The position numbers and the translations under genes are program-made. A stretch of DNA of 7,043 bases from Treponema sp. UBA1798 (GTDB taxonomy: Bacteria > Spirochaetota > Spirochaetia > Treponematales > Treponemataceae): positions 1-7,043 of the forward strand of contig DCFS01000283.1 in assembly GCA_002319875.1 (NCBI GenBank). Direction: 5' to 3'. Each line of letters opens with the position of its first letter. Position 1 is the first letter of the stretch. The notes under the pieces were generated by a model that had not been told where the DNA came from, did no database searches, and saw nothing but the letters and a program-made list of their open reading frames with translations. Shown here piece by piece: positions 1 to 5,754 of the stretch.

Positions 1-377
1 TGCCGGGGAAAAAACTTCAGTACGGACTGCCGGCAATATCGCTTGTCAGCCAGAGCGCAATCATCAGCGCAACTGCAAACGATAATGGCGCTGAAATGAT
101 ATTCGCACAGCAGGTAATGGGCTACGGTATAAAAGGAGATACGTTTATCGGATTGTCGACCTCAGGGAATTCGGAAAACGTTGTTCTTGCAGCTGAACTT
201 GCCGTAAAACTTGGTCTTTCCGCAATAGGTCTGACCGGACAGGATGGAGGACGGATGAAAGAAATCTGCAACTGCTGTATCTGTGTTCCGGAAACGGAAA
301 CATACAAAGTTCAGGAACTTCATCTGCCTGTCTATCACTGCCTGTGCATGATGCTTGAACAGCATTTCTTCGGCTGA
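1..377 (+). CDS. GmhA-type SIS-domain sugar-phosphate isomerase (5' end missing)
   Basis: The reading frame is already open at base 3 and gives 124 residues ending in TGA at 375-377. The protein resembles the C-terminal part of sedoheptulose-7-phosphate isomerase (GmhA). It has NDNG at residues 26-29 (NDFG in E. coli GmhA), the phosphosugar-binding STSGNSE loop at 52-58, LTGQDGGRM at 77-85, and QELH...H at 104-112. Q104 and H112 match the spacing of two zinc ligands in the E. coli enzyme. GmhA converts sedoheptulose 7-phosphate to D-glycero-heptose 7-phosphate in the cytoplasm, but SIS proteins of this subfamily also occur beside sugar-uptake genes with other or unknown substrates. The true substrate is therefore open. 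Roughly 65-75 N-terminal residues, including two further metal ligands in GmhA, lie outside the window. The gene converges on the transporter operon, so a functional link is possible but not shown. Confidence 0.85.
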   Translation, partial: PGKKLQYGLPAISLVSQSAIISATANDNGAEMIFAQQVMGYGIKGDTFIGLSTSGNSENVVLAAELAVKLGLSAIGLTGQDGGRMKEICNCCICVPETETYKVQELHLPVYHCLCMMLEQHFFG

Positions 378-420
378 AAAAACCCGGTACCGAGGAGGTT
401 CTGTACCGGGTACCGGTTTT
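377..420 (-). terminator. Rho-independent terminator of the - strand operon, possibly bidirectional
   Basis: A perfect 9-bp GC-rich stem pairs 382-390 (acccggtac) with 403-411 (gtaccgggt) across a 12-base loop. Read on the - strand, the stem runs straight into six T residues (382-377), the classical intrinsic terminator form, ending the regulator-to-binding-protein transcript. An alternative fold pairs 379-384 with 415-420 and 386-391 with 409-414, leaving one bulged C. In the + direction this has an A-rich 5' base and four T residues at its 3' base, so it could also end the isomerase transcript. The structure abuts the isomerase stop codon. Confidence 0.7.
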
Positions 421-453
421 ACCGGCTGAGTAATCAGTTACGTGGAAACACCG

Positions 454-493
454 GAATCAGCCGGCCCCGCCGCAGGCAGGGGCATGGTGATTC
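454..493. other. Long imperfect GC-rich hairpin in the convergent intergenic region
   Basis: The outer arms gaatca (454-459) and tgattc (488-493) are exact complements. Inside them 461-463 pairs with 485-487 (one G-U), 464-468 (gcccc) pairs with 479-483 (ggggc), and 469-471 (gcc) with 475-477 (ggc), around a three-base loop. A few single-base bulges interrupt the stem. It lies between the two convergent genes and has no T-run, so it is not a canonical terminator. It could stabilise mRNA 3' ends or be a dispersed palindromic repeat. Function unknown. Confidence 0.5.
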
Positions 494-503
494 AGTACCG
501 GCT

Positions 504-531
504 ACCTCTAAAAACTTCAGTTTTTAGAGGT
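504..531. other. Perfect 12-bp hairpin just downstream of the binding-protein gene
   Basis: Bases 504-515 (acctctaaaaac) and 520-531 (gtttttagaggt) are exact reverse complements around a TTCA loop. The hairpin starts 20 bases after the stop codon of the binding-protein gene, so it would form in the 3' untranslated region of the operon mRNA. It is not a normal intrinsic terminator: the A/T tracts sit next to the loop and no T-run follows in either direction. A 3'-end stabilising structure or a site bound by a protein is more likely. Confidence 0.6.
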
Positions 532-551
532 TCCCTACCGGCAGATACAAC

Positions 552-1466
552 TCAGAGTTTATCTTTTGTCAAAACAGATACTCCGGTATCAAAATAGGCC
601 GGGCTCGCTTTTCCACCTTTCAGAACTTTAACCGCACTCTTCATTCCTTCATAGCCCATAACTTCGGGGTTCTGTGCCATTGTTGCTACAAGATTACCAT
701 TTTTAATCAGGGTAAGAATCATATCAGACTTATCAAATCCGACACCCAGCACTTTTGAACCGACTTCTGCAATAGCACCTCCGACGCCGACTGTAGAACC
801 TTCGTTCGCTCCGAAAAGGCCGACACATCCCTGGGTAATAAAGTTTGAGGCAGCATCCTTTGAGCGGGCTGCGTCACCGTCACAATACTGTGTTTCAAGA
901 ATCTTAAAACCGGTTCCGGCAAAGGCCGAGCGGAAACCTGCCTCGCGGTTAACCGTCGATGCCGTTGCCGTATTTACGGACACAACGCCGATAGAGCCGG
1001 AAGTAACACCTTTATCCTTCAGCGCTTTGATAAGGACATCGCCGGCAGTTTTCCCGGCAGCCTTATTGTCGGTAGCAAGCGTCTGTTCCGCAGGGTAATC
1101 CGCTGCACTGTCGACGTAAATAATTTTGACGCCGGCTGCCGTTGCTTCCTTGAGAGCAGAAACGACGGCCGTCGGTCCATTCGCTGCAAGCAGAATCGCA
1201 TTTGCGCCGCCTGCAACGGCATTATTGATGCATTCGATCTGTTTGTTGTCGTCCTTGATATCAGGGGCAAGCCATTTGTAGTCAATTCCGCCCAGTTCCT
1301 GAACCGCTTTCATACACCCCTGATTCACATGAACCCAGTGCTGATCCATCTGATCCATTGTTATCAGATAGATTTTCTGCTTACCGGAATTGGCATCTTT
1401 TTTCCCATTGGCAAATACGGATACGGCCAGTAACATCCCCACAACGAAGGTTATCCCTTTTTTCAT
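552..1466 (-). CDS. RbsB-type periplasmic sugar-binding protein of an ABC importer
   Basis: The 304-residue product has the usual length and fold pattern of Peripla_BP_4 proteins, which capture a sugar outside the inner membrane and deliver it to an RbsC-type permease. A signal peptide spans residues 1-19 (MKKG, hydrophobic core, then VFA before N20). There is no lipobox cysteine, so it should be cleaved by signal peptidase I. Likely ligand contacts by analogy with RbsB are the aromatic W44, R174 in NREAGFR, N221 in FGANEGS, D245 in GFDKS and Q265 in MAQNPE. These support a sugar ligand but do not identify it. The start is fixed by AGGAGGA at 1471-1477, at normal spacing from the ATG. It is the last gene of the - strand block, 210 structured bases after the permease. 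Placing the binding protein last with its own strong ribosome-binding site suggests separate control of its dose. The VFA-NGKKD start is a common form in treponemes. Confidence 0.93.
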   Translation of the reverse strand: MKKGITFVVGMLLAVSVFANGKKDANSGKQKIYLITMDQMDQHWVHVNQGCMKAVQELGGIDYKWLAPDIKDDNKQIECINNAVAGGANAILLAANGPTAVVSALKEATAAGVKIIYVDSAADYPAEQTLATDNKAAGKTAGDVLIKALKDKGVTSGSIGVVSVNTATASTVNREAGFRSAFAGTGFKILETQYCDGDAARSKDAASNFITQGCVGLFGANEGSTVGVGGAIAEVGSKVLGVGFDKSDMILTLIKNGNLVATMAQNPEVMGYEGMKSAVKVLKGGKASPAYFDTGVSVLTKDKL

Positions 1467-1479
1467 ACCTTCCTCCTAT

Positions 1480-1515
1480 AAAAACTCCGCGTCAGCGGTG
1501 CGTCCGGAGGACGCA
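1480..1515 (-). promoter_or_regulatory. Possible attenuator: two mutually exclusive hairpins before the binding-protein gene
   Basis: Read on the - strand, tgcgtcc (1515-1509) and ggacgca (1505-1499) form a perfect 7-bp hairpin with a 3-base loop. Alternatively, ctccg (1509-1505) can pair with cggag (1489-1485), enclosing the small ccgc/gcgg stem and ending directly in five T residues (1484-1480), which looks like a weak intrinsic terminator. The two folds share 1505 and 1509, and the first also uses loop bases the second needs, so they exclude each other. The terminator stem is short, so partial readthrough would be expected. The regulatory role is inferred from the geometry only. Confidence 0.3.
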
Positions 1516-1519
1516 GATC

Positions 1520-1544
1520 GCAGTTTTCGCAACGCGGAAACTGC
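1520..1544. other. 11-bp hairpin with a 3-base loop in the intercistronic region
   Basis: Bases 1520-1530 (gcagttttcgc) pair with 1534-1544 (gcggaaactgc). The only non-Watson-Crick position is T1527 with G1537, which reads as an A-C mismatch in the - strand RNA. The hairpin lies between the long inverted repeat and the ribosome-binding site of the binding-protein gene and probably stabilises the downstream mRNA after processing. Confidence 0.5.
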
Positions 1545-1546
1545 AT

Positions 1547-1643
1547 ATGATAAAAAGTACACGGATACGGCAGTCGTACCAGCAACGATTTCAATATTTT
1601 TCTGTCAGAAAACAGTCCGCCGTCTATATGTACTTTTTATCAT
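1547..1643. repeat. Perfect 15-bp inverted repeat flanking 67 bases
   Basis: The arms are 1547-1561 (atgataaaaagtaca) and 1629-1643 (tgtactttttatcat), exact reverse complements. The interior holds an additional dyad at 1598-1612 and partial complementarity next to the arms (for example cggc with gccg), so the full 97 bases could fold into one long imperfect hairpin. On the - strand the upstream arm directly follows an AAGGAGGA sequence, which would be presented at the base of the stem. No target-site duplication is evident at the outer ends. It may be an RNA-processing element or the remains of a small MITE-like insertion; the sequence alone does not decide. Confidence 0.6.
1598..1612. promoter_or_regulatory. 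15-bp palindromic dyad (7+1+7)
   Basis: Bases ttttctg (1598-1604) and cagaaaa (1606-1612) are exact reverse complements around one central base. The symmetry and one-base centre fit a dimeric DNA-binding protein site better than an RNA hairpin, which cannot close on a single loop base. It lies about 130 bases upstream of the binding-protein start, within the larger inverted repeat. No regulator can be assigned. Confidence 0.3.
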
Positions 1644-1676
1644 TCCTCCTTGCTGCAAATATATTCTTCACCTTAT

Positions 1677-2693
1677 TCAGGTTGTAGAATTCAATTTCCT
1701 TTTACCCAGCTGCTTTCCGTTACGGACGATGATATCAAGCAGAACTGATAAAATAACGATAATACCGACTGCAATATTACGGATCGCTACCGGTGCACTG
1801 GCAAACTGAAGGCCGTTCTGAAGCACCTGCCAGATTGAAGCTCCGATAACGGTACCGAACAGAAGCCCCTGTCCGCCCAGTGTCGAAACTCCGCCGACTG
1901 CAGAAGCTGCAACACCGTACATTTCGTACATATTGCCGCTGTCCATCGTACCCATACCGCTCGTCGCACAGGTAATCAGTCCAACCACGCAGGACAGAAA
2001 CGATGATACGAGGTAGGTTTTTATTATCGTCGCAGGAACGTTTACACCGGAAAGCCGCGAGGCTTCAATATTTGACCCGATCGCATAAATATGCCTTCCC
2101 GTCCGCGTTCTGGTTAGTAAAAAATTGAATACGCACCATAGCACAACAGCTATCCATACCGTATTGAATAGTCCGAAAGTCCTGCCGTAATAAAAGAAAT
2201 TGCGGAATCCTTCGGCTGCCTCCCCGATAGAATCGGTATTATAATTGCCGTTCGCAATCTGTGCGATACCACGGGCAATCGTCATAGTACCGAGTGTCGC
2301 GATAAACGACGGAACCTGACATAATGATACAAGTACACCGTTCAGAAGTCCTATGGACAGACAGCAGGCAAGCGTAATACAGGCGGCAGCCCAGGGGTTC
2401 AAGCCCTTCGTCATAAGCGTGGCGCTGATCATGCAGCTCATACCGACGACCGAACCGATAGACAGATCAATATTCGCCGTAATCAGAACGAACGACTGTC
2501 CTATACCGATCAGCAGAATCGGCGCGATCTGCCGCATCAGATTGCTCATATTGCGGGAACTGAAAAACACAGGATTGATAATTCCGAATCCGATGCACAG
2601 AACGATAAGACCGACGGTAACCGTCAGAACCTGCCCCATTCCCCTGATTTCCAGAAGTTTTTTAACGGGACTTCTTTTTGCTCCACTAACCAT
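1677..2693 (-). CDS. RbsC-type sugar ABC transporter permease
   Basis: The 338-residue, strongly hydrophobic product fits the BPD_transp_2 family (RbsC/XylH/MglC), the inner-membrane channel of sugar importers that pair with a fused tandem ATPase. Seen in the sequence: a short cytoplasmic N-terminus ending in basic residues, a first membrane segment around 21-40, the family motif ANIDLSIGS at 73-81 (GGIDLSVGS in RbsC), PSFIATLGTM..RG at 128-142, the cytoplasmic coupling region GRHIYAIGSN...SGV at 199-217, and the glycine-rich GGVSTLGGQG at 267-276 before the last membrane segments. The tail is basic (KQLGKRK). Length is normal. The start codon lies inside the end of the ATPase gene (8-base ATGGTTAG overlap), with GGAG a suitable distance upstream, so the two are translationally coupled. 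Substrate cannot be read from the sequence. Confidence 0.93.
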   Translation of the reverse strand: MVSGAKRSPVKKLLEIRGMGQVLTVTVGLIVLCIGFGIINPVFFSSRNMSNLMRQIAPILLIGIGQSFVLITANIDLSIGSVVGMSCMISATLMTKGLNPWAAACITLACCLSIGLLNGVLVSLCQVPSFIATLGTMTIARGIAQIANGNYNTDSIGEAAEGFRNFFYYGRTFGLFNTVWIAVVLWCVFNFLLTRTRTGRHIYAIGSNIEASRLSGVNVPATIIKTYLVSSFLSCVVGLITCATSGMGTMDSGNMYEMYGVAASAVGGVSTLGGQGLLFGTVIGASIWQVLQNGLQFASAPVAIRNIAVGIIVILSVLLDIIVRNGKQLGKRKLNSTT

Positions 2694-4218
2694 TTTCTAC
2701 TCCAGTAGCTTCAGCTTTTTTATTTATAAAGCGGGTCGCAAAGTATAGAATCTGTTCCTGCGTTGCATCTTTGGCCATCAGCGCTCCGGTTATGCGGCCG
2801 TCGCACATGATGATAATGCGGTCGGCAATACCGAGTATTTCAGGCAGTTCGCTTGAAACAAAAATGACACCCTTTCCGCTCCGCTTGAGGTCATTCATCA
2901 GATTGTAAATTTCGACCTTGGCGGCGACATCTATTCCGCGGGTCGGTTCGTCAAAAATGACAACCCGGCTGTCGCGGGACAGCCATTTTGCAACGACCAG
3001 TTTCTGCTGATTTCCTCCGGAAAGGGATGCCGCATTCCTGTTTCCGCCGGACAGCTTTATGGACAGCGTTTTTACAGCCCTGTCAAGCATATCCGCTTCC
3101 TTTTGCCGGTTGATTACCCCCGCTTTACTGCACAGGATATCAAGATTTGCAAGCGAAAGATTGTCGCGTATCGAAAGTTTTGTACACAATCCGTCCTTTT
3201 TTCTGTCTTCAGGAACGAGGACGACTCCCTGTTTTATTGCATCGGACGGGCATCTGATCGTTATTTCATTTCCATCCAGTTCGATCACACCACTGTCCTT
3301 CCGATCGGCTCCGAAAATGGCTCTCGTTGTTTCAGTACGCCCCGCCCCCATCAGCCCGGCTATACCGAGAATTTCACCTTCGTATGCTTCAAATGAAACG
3401 TCGCGAACCATCCGTCCTGATTTCAGATGCCGGACTGCAAACAATTCCCGCCCTTTCGGCGTTTCAATACGGGGAAACTGCTCCTTTATTTCCCGTCCGA
3501 CCATATTTTTTATAATTTCATCCATCGTAATGTCTTTGAAATTACAGCTTTTTATAAACCTGCCGTCGCGCATGATCGTCACACGGTCGACAATATCGTG
3601 AAGCTCTTCAAGGCGGTGCGAGATGTAAATGATCCCCACGCCTTTTTCTTTCAGCTGACGGATAATATCGAAGAGCTGGTCTATTTCCTTGTTCGTCAGT
3701 GCAGACGTCGGTTCATCCATAATCAGAATTTTTGACTGGGTCTGAACCGCTTTCGCTATTTCCACCATCTGCTGCCGGGAAACCTGAAGGTCGCCCACAA
3801 GCGTATCCGGATCGATGTCAATTTGCAGCATATCCAGAACCTCACGGGTTCTTTTCCTCATTTCCTGATTGTCAAGAAGCTTTCCTCTGCACAGTTCCCG
3901 GCCGAGAAAAATATTCTGCGCAACCGTCAGATACGGACACATATTCAATTCCTGATGAATGATCGTGACGCCGAGTTCCTGCGCCTTTTTCGGAGACAGA
4001 TTCTGCTCGATTTTTTTTCCGAGCAGTTTCAGTTCACCGCTGTCCCGCGTATATACACCCGATATGATTTTTACCAGTGTTGACTTGCCTGCTCCGTTTT
4101 CCCCGAGAAGAGCCATCACCTCTCCCCGGCTCAAATCAAAAGAAACATCGTCGAGCGCCTTAACACCGAAAAAGGATTTGCAGATGTGTTTCATTTCCAC
4201 GATAGTCTGCTCTTGCAT
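2686..4218 (-). CDS. RbsA-type tandem ABC ATPase of the sugar importer (catalytically competent)
   Basis: From the chosen start the product is 510 residues with two ABC domains in one chain, as in RbsA/XylG/MglA. It powers import through the RbsC-type permease at the inner membrane. Domain 1: Walker A GENGAGKST at 39-47, Q-loop Q89, a relaxed signature LQVSRQQ near 144-150, Walker B ILIMDEP at 164-170, H-loop H201. Domain 2: the family-typical degenerate Walker A GLMGAGRTE at 288-296, PEDRK at 336-340, canonical LSGGNQQ at 399-405, Walker B VVIFDEP at 419-425, and S455 where the histidine would be. An upstream in-frame ATG at 4240-4242 would add eight residues but has no ribosome-binding site. 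The ATG at 4216-4218 follows AGGAG at 4227-4231 and matches the usual N-terminus. A second LSGGN occurs at 389-393, ten residues before the true signature. Confidence 0.94.
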   Translation of the reverse strand: MQEQTIVEMKHICKSFFGVKALDDVSFDLSRGEVMALLGENGAGKSTLVKIISGVYTRDSGELKLLGKKIEQNLSPKKAQELGVTIIHQELNMCPYLTVAQNIFLGRELCRGKLLDNQEMRKRTREVLDMLQIDIDPDTLVGDLQVSRQQMVEIAKAVQTQSKILIMDEPTSALTNKEIDQLFDIIRQLKEKGVGIIYISHRLEELHDIVDRVTIMRDGRFIKSCNFKDITMDEIIKNMVGREIKEQFPRIETPKGRELFAVRHLKSGRMVRDVSFEAYEGEILGIAGLMGAGRTETTRAIFGADRKDSGVIELDGNEITIRCPSDAIKQGVVLVPEDRKKDGLCTKLSIRDNLSLANLDILCSKAGVINRQKEADMLDRAVKTLSIKLSGGNRNAASLSGGNQQKLVVAKWLSRDSRVVIFDEPTRGIDVAAKVEIYNLMNDLKRSGKGVIFVSSELPEILGIADRIIIMCDGRITGALMAKDATQEQILYFATRFINKKAEATGVENG

Positions 4219-4226
4219 TACGTTCA

Positions 4227-4231
4227 CTCCT
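4227..4231 (-). promoter_or_regulatory. Ribosome-binding site that decides the ATPase start
   Basis: On the - strand AGGAG lies eight bases before the ATG at 4218-4216. The alternative upstream ATG (4242-4240) has no purine-rich sequence at a usable distance, so the longer 518-residue reading is unlikely. Confidence 0.75.
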
Positions 4232-4246
4232 GTATCGTACATACAG
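4230..4246. promoter_or_regulatory. 17-bp dyad touching the ATPase ribosome-binding site
   Basis: Bases ctgtat (4230-4235) and atacag (4241-4246) are exact complements separated by five bases. The dyad overlaps the first two bases of the AGGAG at 4227-4231. It could be an operator for the linked AraC-type regulator or a repressor, or a small RNA hairpin that limits ribosome access to the ATPase gene. The stem is only 6 bp, so chance is a real alternative. Confidence 0.3.
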
Positions 4247-4272
4247 TATCACATGAGATTTTTAAACGCGAA

Positions 4273-4301
4273 AGTATAATAAAATAAAGAAAAGGTGGAT
4301 T
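4273..4301 (-). promoter_or_regulatory. Weak candidate promoter for the transporter genes
   Basis: The 93-base gap between the pseudo-ATPase stop and the ATPase start is markedly AT-rich. On the - strand TATACT (4278-4273) matches the sigma-70 -10 consensus at five of six positions, but nothing resembling TTGACA lies at the right distance (best is TCCACC with short spacing). A run of A residues (4307-4300 on the - strand) lies further upstream. An activator-dependent promoter, with the AraC-type regulator replacing the -35 contact, would fit. Readthrough from upstream is equally possible, because I see no terminator in the gap. Confidence 0.25.
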
Positions 4302-4311
4302 TTTTTCAGGT

Positions 4312-5754
4312 TTATTCGGGACGGGAACCGGCTATGCCAGGATAAGACAGGAAATCGGAACGCTGGTATTCCCTGTCTATTTTTCTGTCCTTTATTACAA
4401 GCAGCCGGTCTGCTACTTCAAGCGAATCAGACAATGAAAATCCGAGAATACATACCGTTATGCCCTTCTGGCGGAATCTGTCGAAATATGACAGCAGATG
4501 CAGCCTCATCAGCTGATCCGCCGAAGCGAGGGGTTGCATGGCACAGATAAACGAAGGATGCTGCAGAAGAATACGCTGATAGACAATATCATACAGAAGT
4601 TTTTCATCAAGGCCATACAGGGAGCGCGCATATATGACATCGCCGAAAACAGGATACAGGTCCTGCGCAATCGCGTCCTTTTTCTTGCTGGAAAACCAGA
4701 AACCGGATACTTTATGATCAAGCATAAAACACAGATTATCAAGTACCGACAGCTGTGGAAACAGCATTGCACTGACGGGACGCAATGGGATCAGTGCGCA
4801 GGAGGGACTTCCCGTATTCCACAGCTTCCCGTCTATCCGGATCATTGATAACGGAAATTTTTTTCCGCTCTGAAGCAGATCGAACAGATAATTGATAATA
4901 CGGCTGTCGCTGTCCAGGAGAATAACGGATTCCCCCTTCTTCATCGAAAAAGACAAACCTTCCACATTACAGAAAAAACCTTCCTTACTGTCCGCAGTAC
5001 TGTTCTCATAGAGCTTTCTGCGCTCTTTGTTGTGGGCCCAGTTTTCGAATACATCGCAGTAATGCTGTATAATGGTGTCTGTCATCTGTTCTTTTTCAAG
5101 ACATTTTATAATCCGTCCCTGCCCCATCAGAAAACACCTGTCACAAAACCGGAATACTTCCTGATGGTGATTGCATATATAAAGGAATCCCATTTTCCTG
5201 CCGGAAAGCAGCCGTACCGTACTGATAATGCGCATAAGTTCATCGGTTGTTACGAAATTTGAAATTTCCCGTAACACGACAAGCCTGACACCGGAAACCC
5301 AGGCTTTTGCAAGTTCAAGTATCAGTTTTTCACACGGCGTAAGAGAATTCACCAGTGCACCGGGTTCTACCGCAAGACCGAGAGGCCCCAGTATGCTTTT
5401 TGTCTGCTGGCATAACATCCGGTAATTTATAACAGATTTTCTGTATCCGCTTCGTATAACAAACAGATTTTCAGCAACGGTAAGCGTATCGATAAGGGAC
5501 GATTTTTTCTTCAGTACTGCAATTTTATTCGGTCTGCAGGCAGTCATTTCCTGATCATTAACCCGTATGCCGCCATAAAAAACCCGTCCGTAATGTACCG
5601 GAAGGTTACGCTGTATAAGGTCAAGCATATAATCCATTCCCAGATAATCGATGGCTATAAGTGCGTCCAGTTCTCCTTCGTAAATATCCATGCTCAGGCC
5701 GGAAAGCCAGGGAGGTACAAAGACCTGCTCAAGACGCAACACTTCCCGCTTCAT
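4312..5754 (-). CDS. Degenerate RbsA-like double-ABC protein without nucleotide-binding motifs (pseudo-ATPase)
   Basis: The 480-residue product aligns over its whole length with the tandem sugar ATPase encoded next to it, but the catalytic motifs are gone. Domain 1: the Walker A position (34-42) reads AIDYLGMDY instead of GENGAGKST; the Q-loop position is lysine (near 82-84); the signature region reads SLTPCEKLILELAKA (137-151); Walker B reads LVVLREIS (158-165), with arginine for aspartate; the H-loop reads ICNHH, with N195 at the histidine position. Framework segments survive, such as LTVAEN (91-96) and RIIKC at the domain end. Domain 2: Walker A is LLDSDSRII (279-287), the LSGGNQQ position is LYGLDEK (379-385), Walker B is FICAMQPLASAD (402-413), but VADRLLVIKDRKI (447-459) keeps the family shape. 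It should not bind or hydrolyse ATP. The frame is intact, has a good GGAGGA (5761-5766), and overlaps the kinase stop by ATGA, so it is probably a working protein. A role as a regulatory adaptor between importer and kinase is inference. Confidence 0.88.
   Translation of the reverse strand: MKREVLRLEQVFVPPWLSGLSMDIYEGELDALIAIDYLGMDYMLDLIQRNLPVHYGRVFYGGIRVNDQEMTACRPNKIAVLKKKSSLIDTLTVAENLFVIRSGYRKSVINYRMLCQQTKSILGPLGLAVEPGALVNSLTPCEKLILELAKAWVSGVRLVVLREISNFVTTDELMRIISTVRLLSGRKMGFLYICNHHQEVFRFCDRCFLMGQGRIIKCLEKEQMTDTIIQHYCDVFENWAHNKERRKLYENSTADSKEGFFCNVEGLSFSMKKGESVILLDSDSRIINYLFDLLQSGKKFPLSMIRIDGKLWNTGSPSCALIPLRPVSAMLFPQLSVLDNLCFMLDHKVSGFWFSSKKKDAIAQDLYPVFGDVIYARSLYGLDEKLLYDIVYQRILLQHPSFICAMQPLASADQLMRLHLLSYFDRFRQKGITVCILGFSLSDSLEVADRLLVIKDRKIDREYQRSDFLSYPGIAGSRPE

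Larger units (their letters stand above)
1467..1676 (-). other. Structured 210-base intercistronic region between permease and binding-protein genes
   Basis: No convincing gene lies here; the + strand reading frames across it have no support. On the mRNA of the - strand it is, in order: a Shine-Dalgarno-like AAGGAGGA at 1644-1651, a long-range inverted repeat (1629-1643 with 1547-1561), an internal dyad (1598-1612), a hairpin pairing 1534-1544 with 1520-1530, a hairpin pairing 1509-1515 with 1499-1505, a small 4-bp stem (1495-1498 with 1487-1490), a five-T run at 1484-1480, and then the true ribosome-binding site of the binding-protein gene. Such a region can act as a processing and stability element that raises binding-protein mRNA over permease mRNA, or as an attenuator. 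I saw no match to a known riboswitch class. Confidence 0.55.

Noticed and set aside
1407..1466. Lipoprotein signal in the binding protein
   Set aside because: There is no cysteine near the cleavage region; the VFA-N junction fits signal peptidase I.
1605..1643. A 12-codon mini-frame on the - strand (MIKSTYRRRTVF) after AAGGAGGA, considered as a leader peptide
   Set aside because: The Shine-Dalgarno sequence is only one or two bases from the ATG, too close for normal initiation, and the peptide is not enriched in any regulatory codon.
1358..1809. Two overlapping + strand frames (109 and 139 codons) across the intercistronic region
   Set aside because: They run antisense into the permease and binding-protein genes and have no family resemblance; the region is better explained by its hairpins.
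3059..3601. A 180-codon open frame on the + strand
   Set aside because: It is antisense to the live ATPase, with serine/arginine-rich shadow-like composition and no domain signal.
4219..4242. Longer ATPase N-terminus starting at 4242
   Set aside because: No ribosome-binding site precedes that ATG, and the eight extra residues are not part of the family N-terminus; the ATG at 4216-4218 has AGGAG at good spacing.
4312..5754. Calling the pseudo-ATPase a pseudogene
   Set aside because: The frame is uninterrupted over 480 codons, has a good ribosome-binding site and is translationally coupled to the kinase. Degenerate motifs alone do not make it a broken gene.
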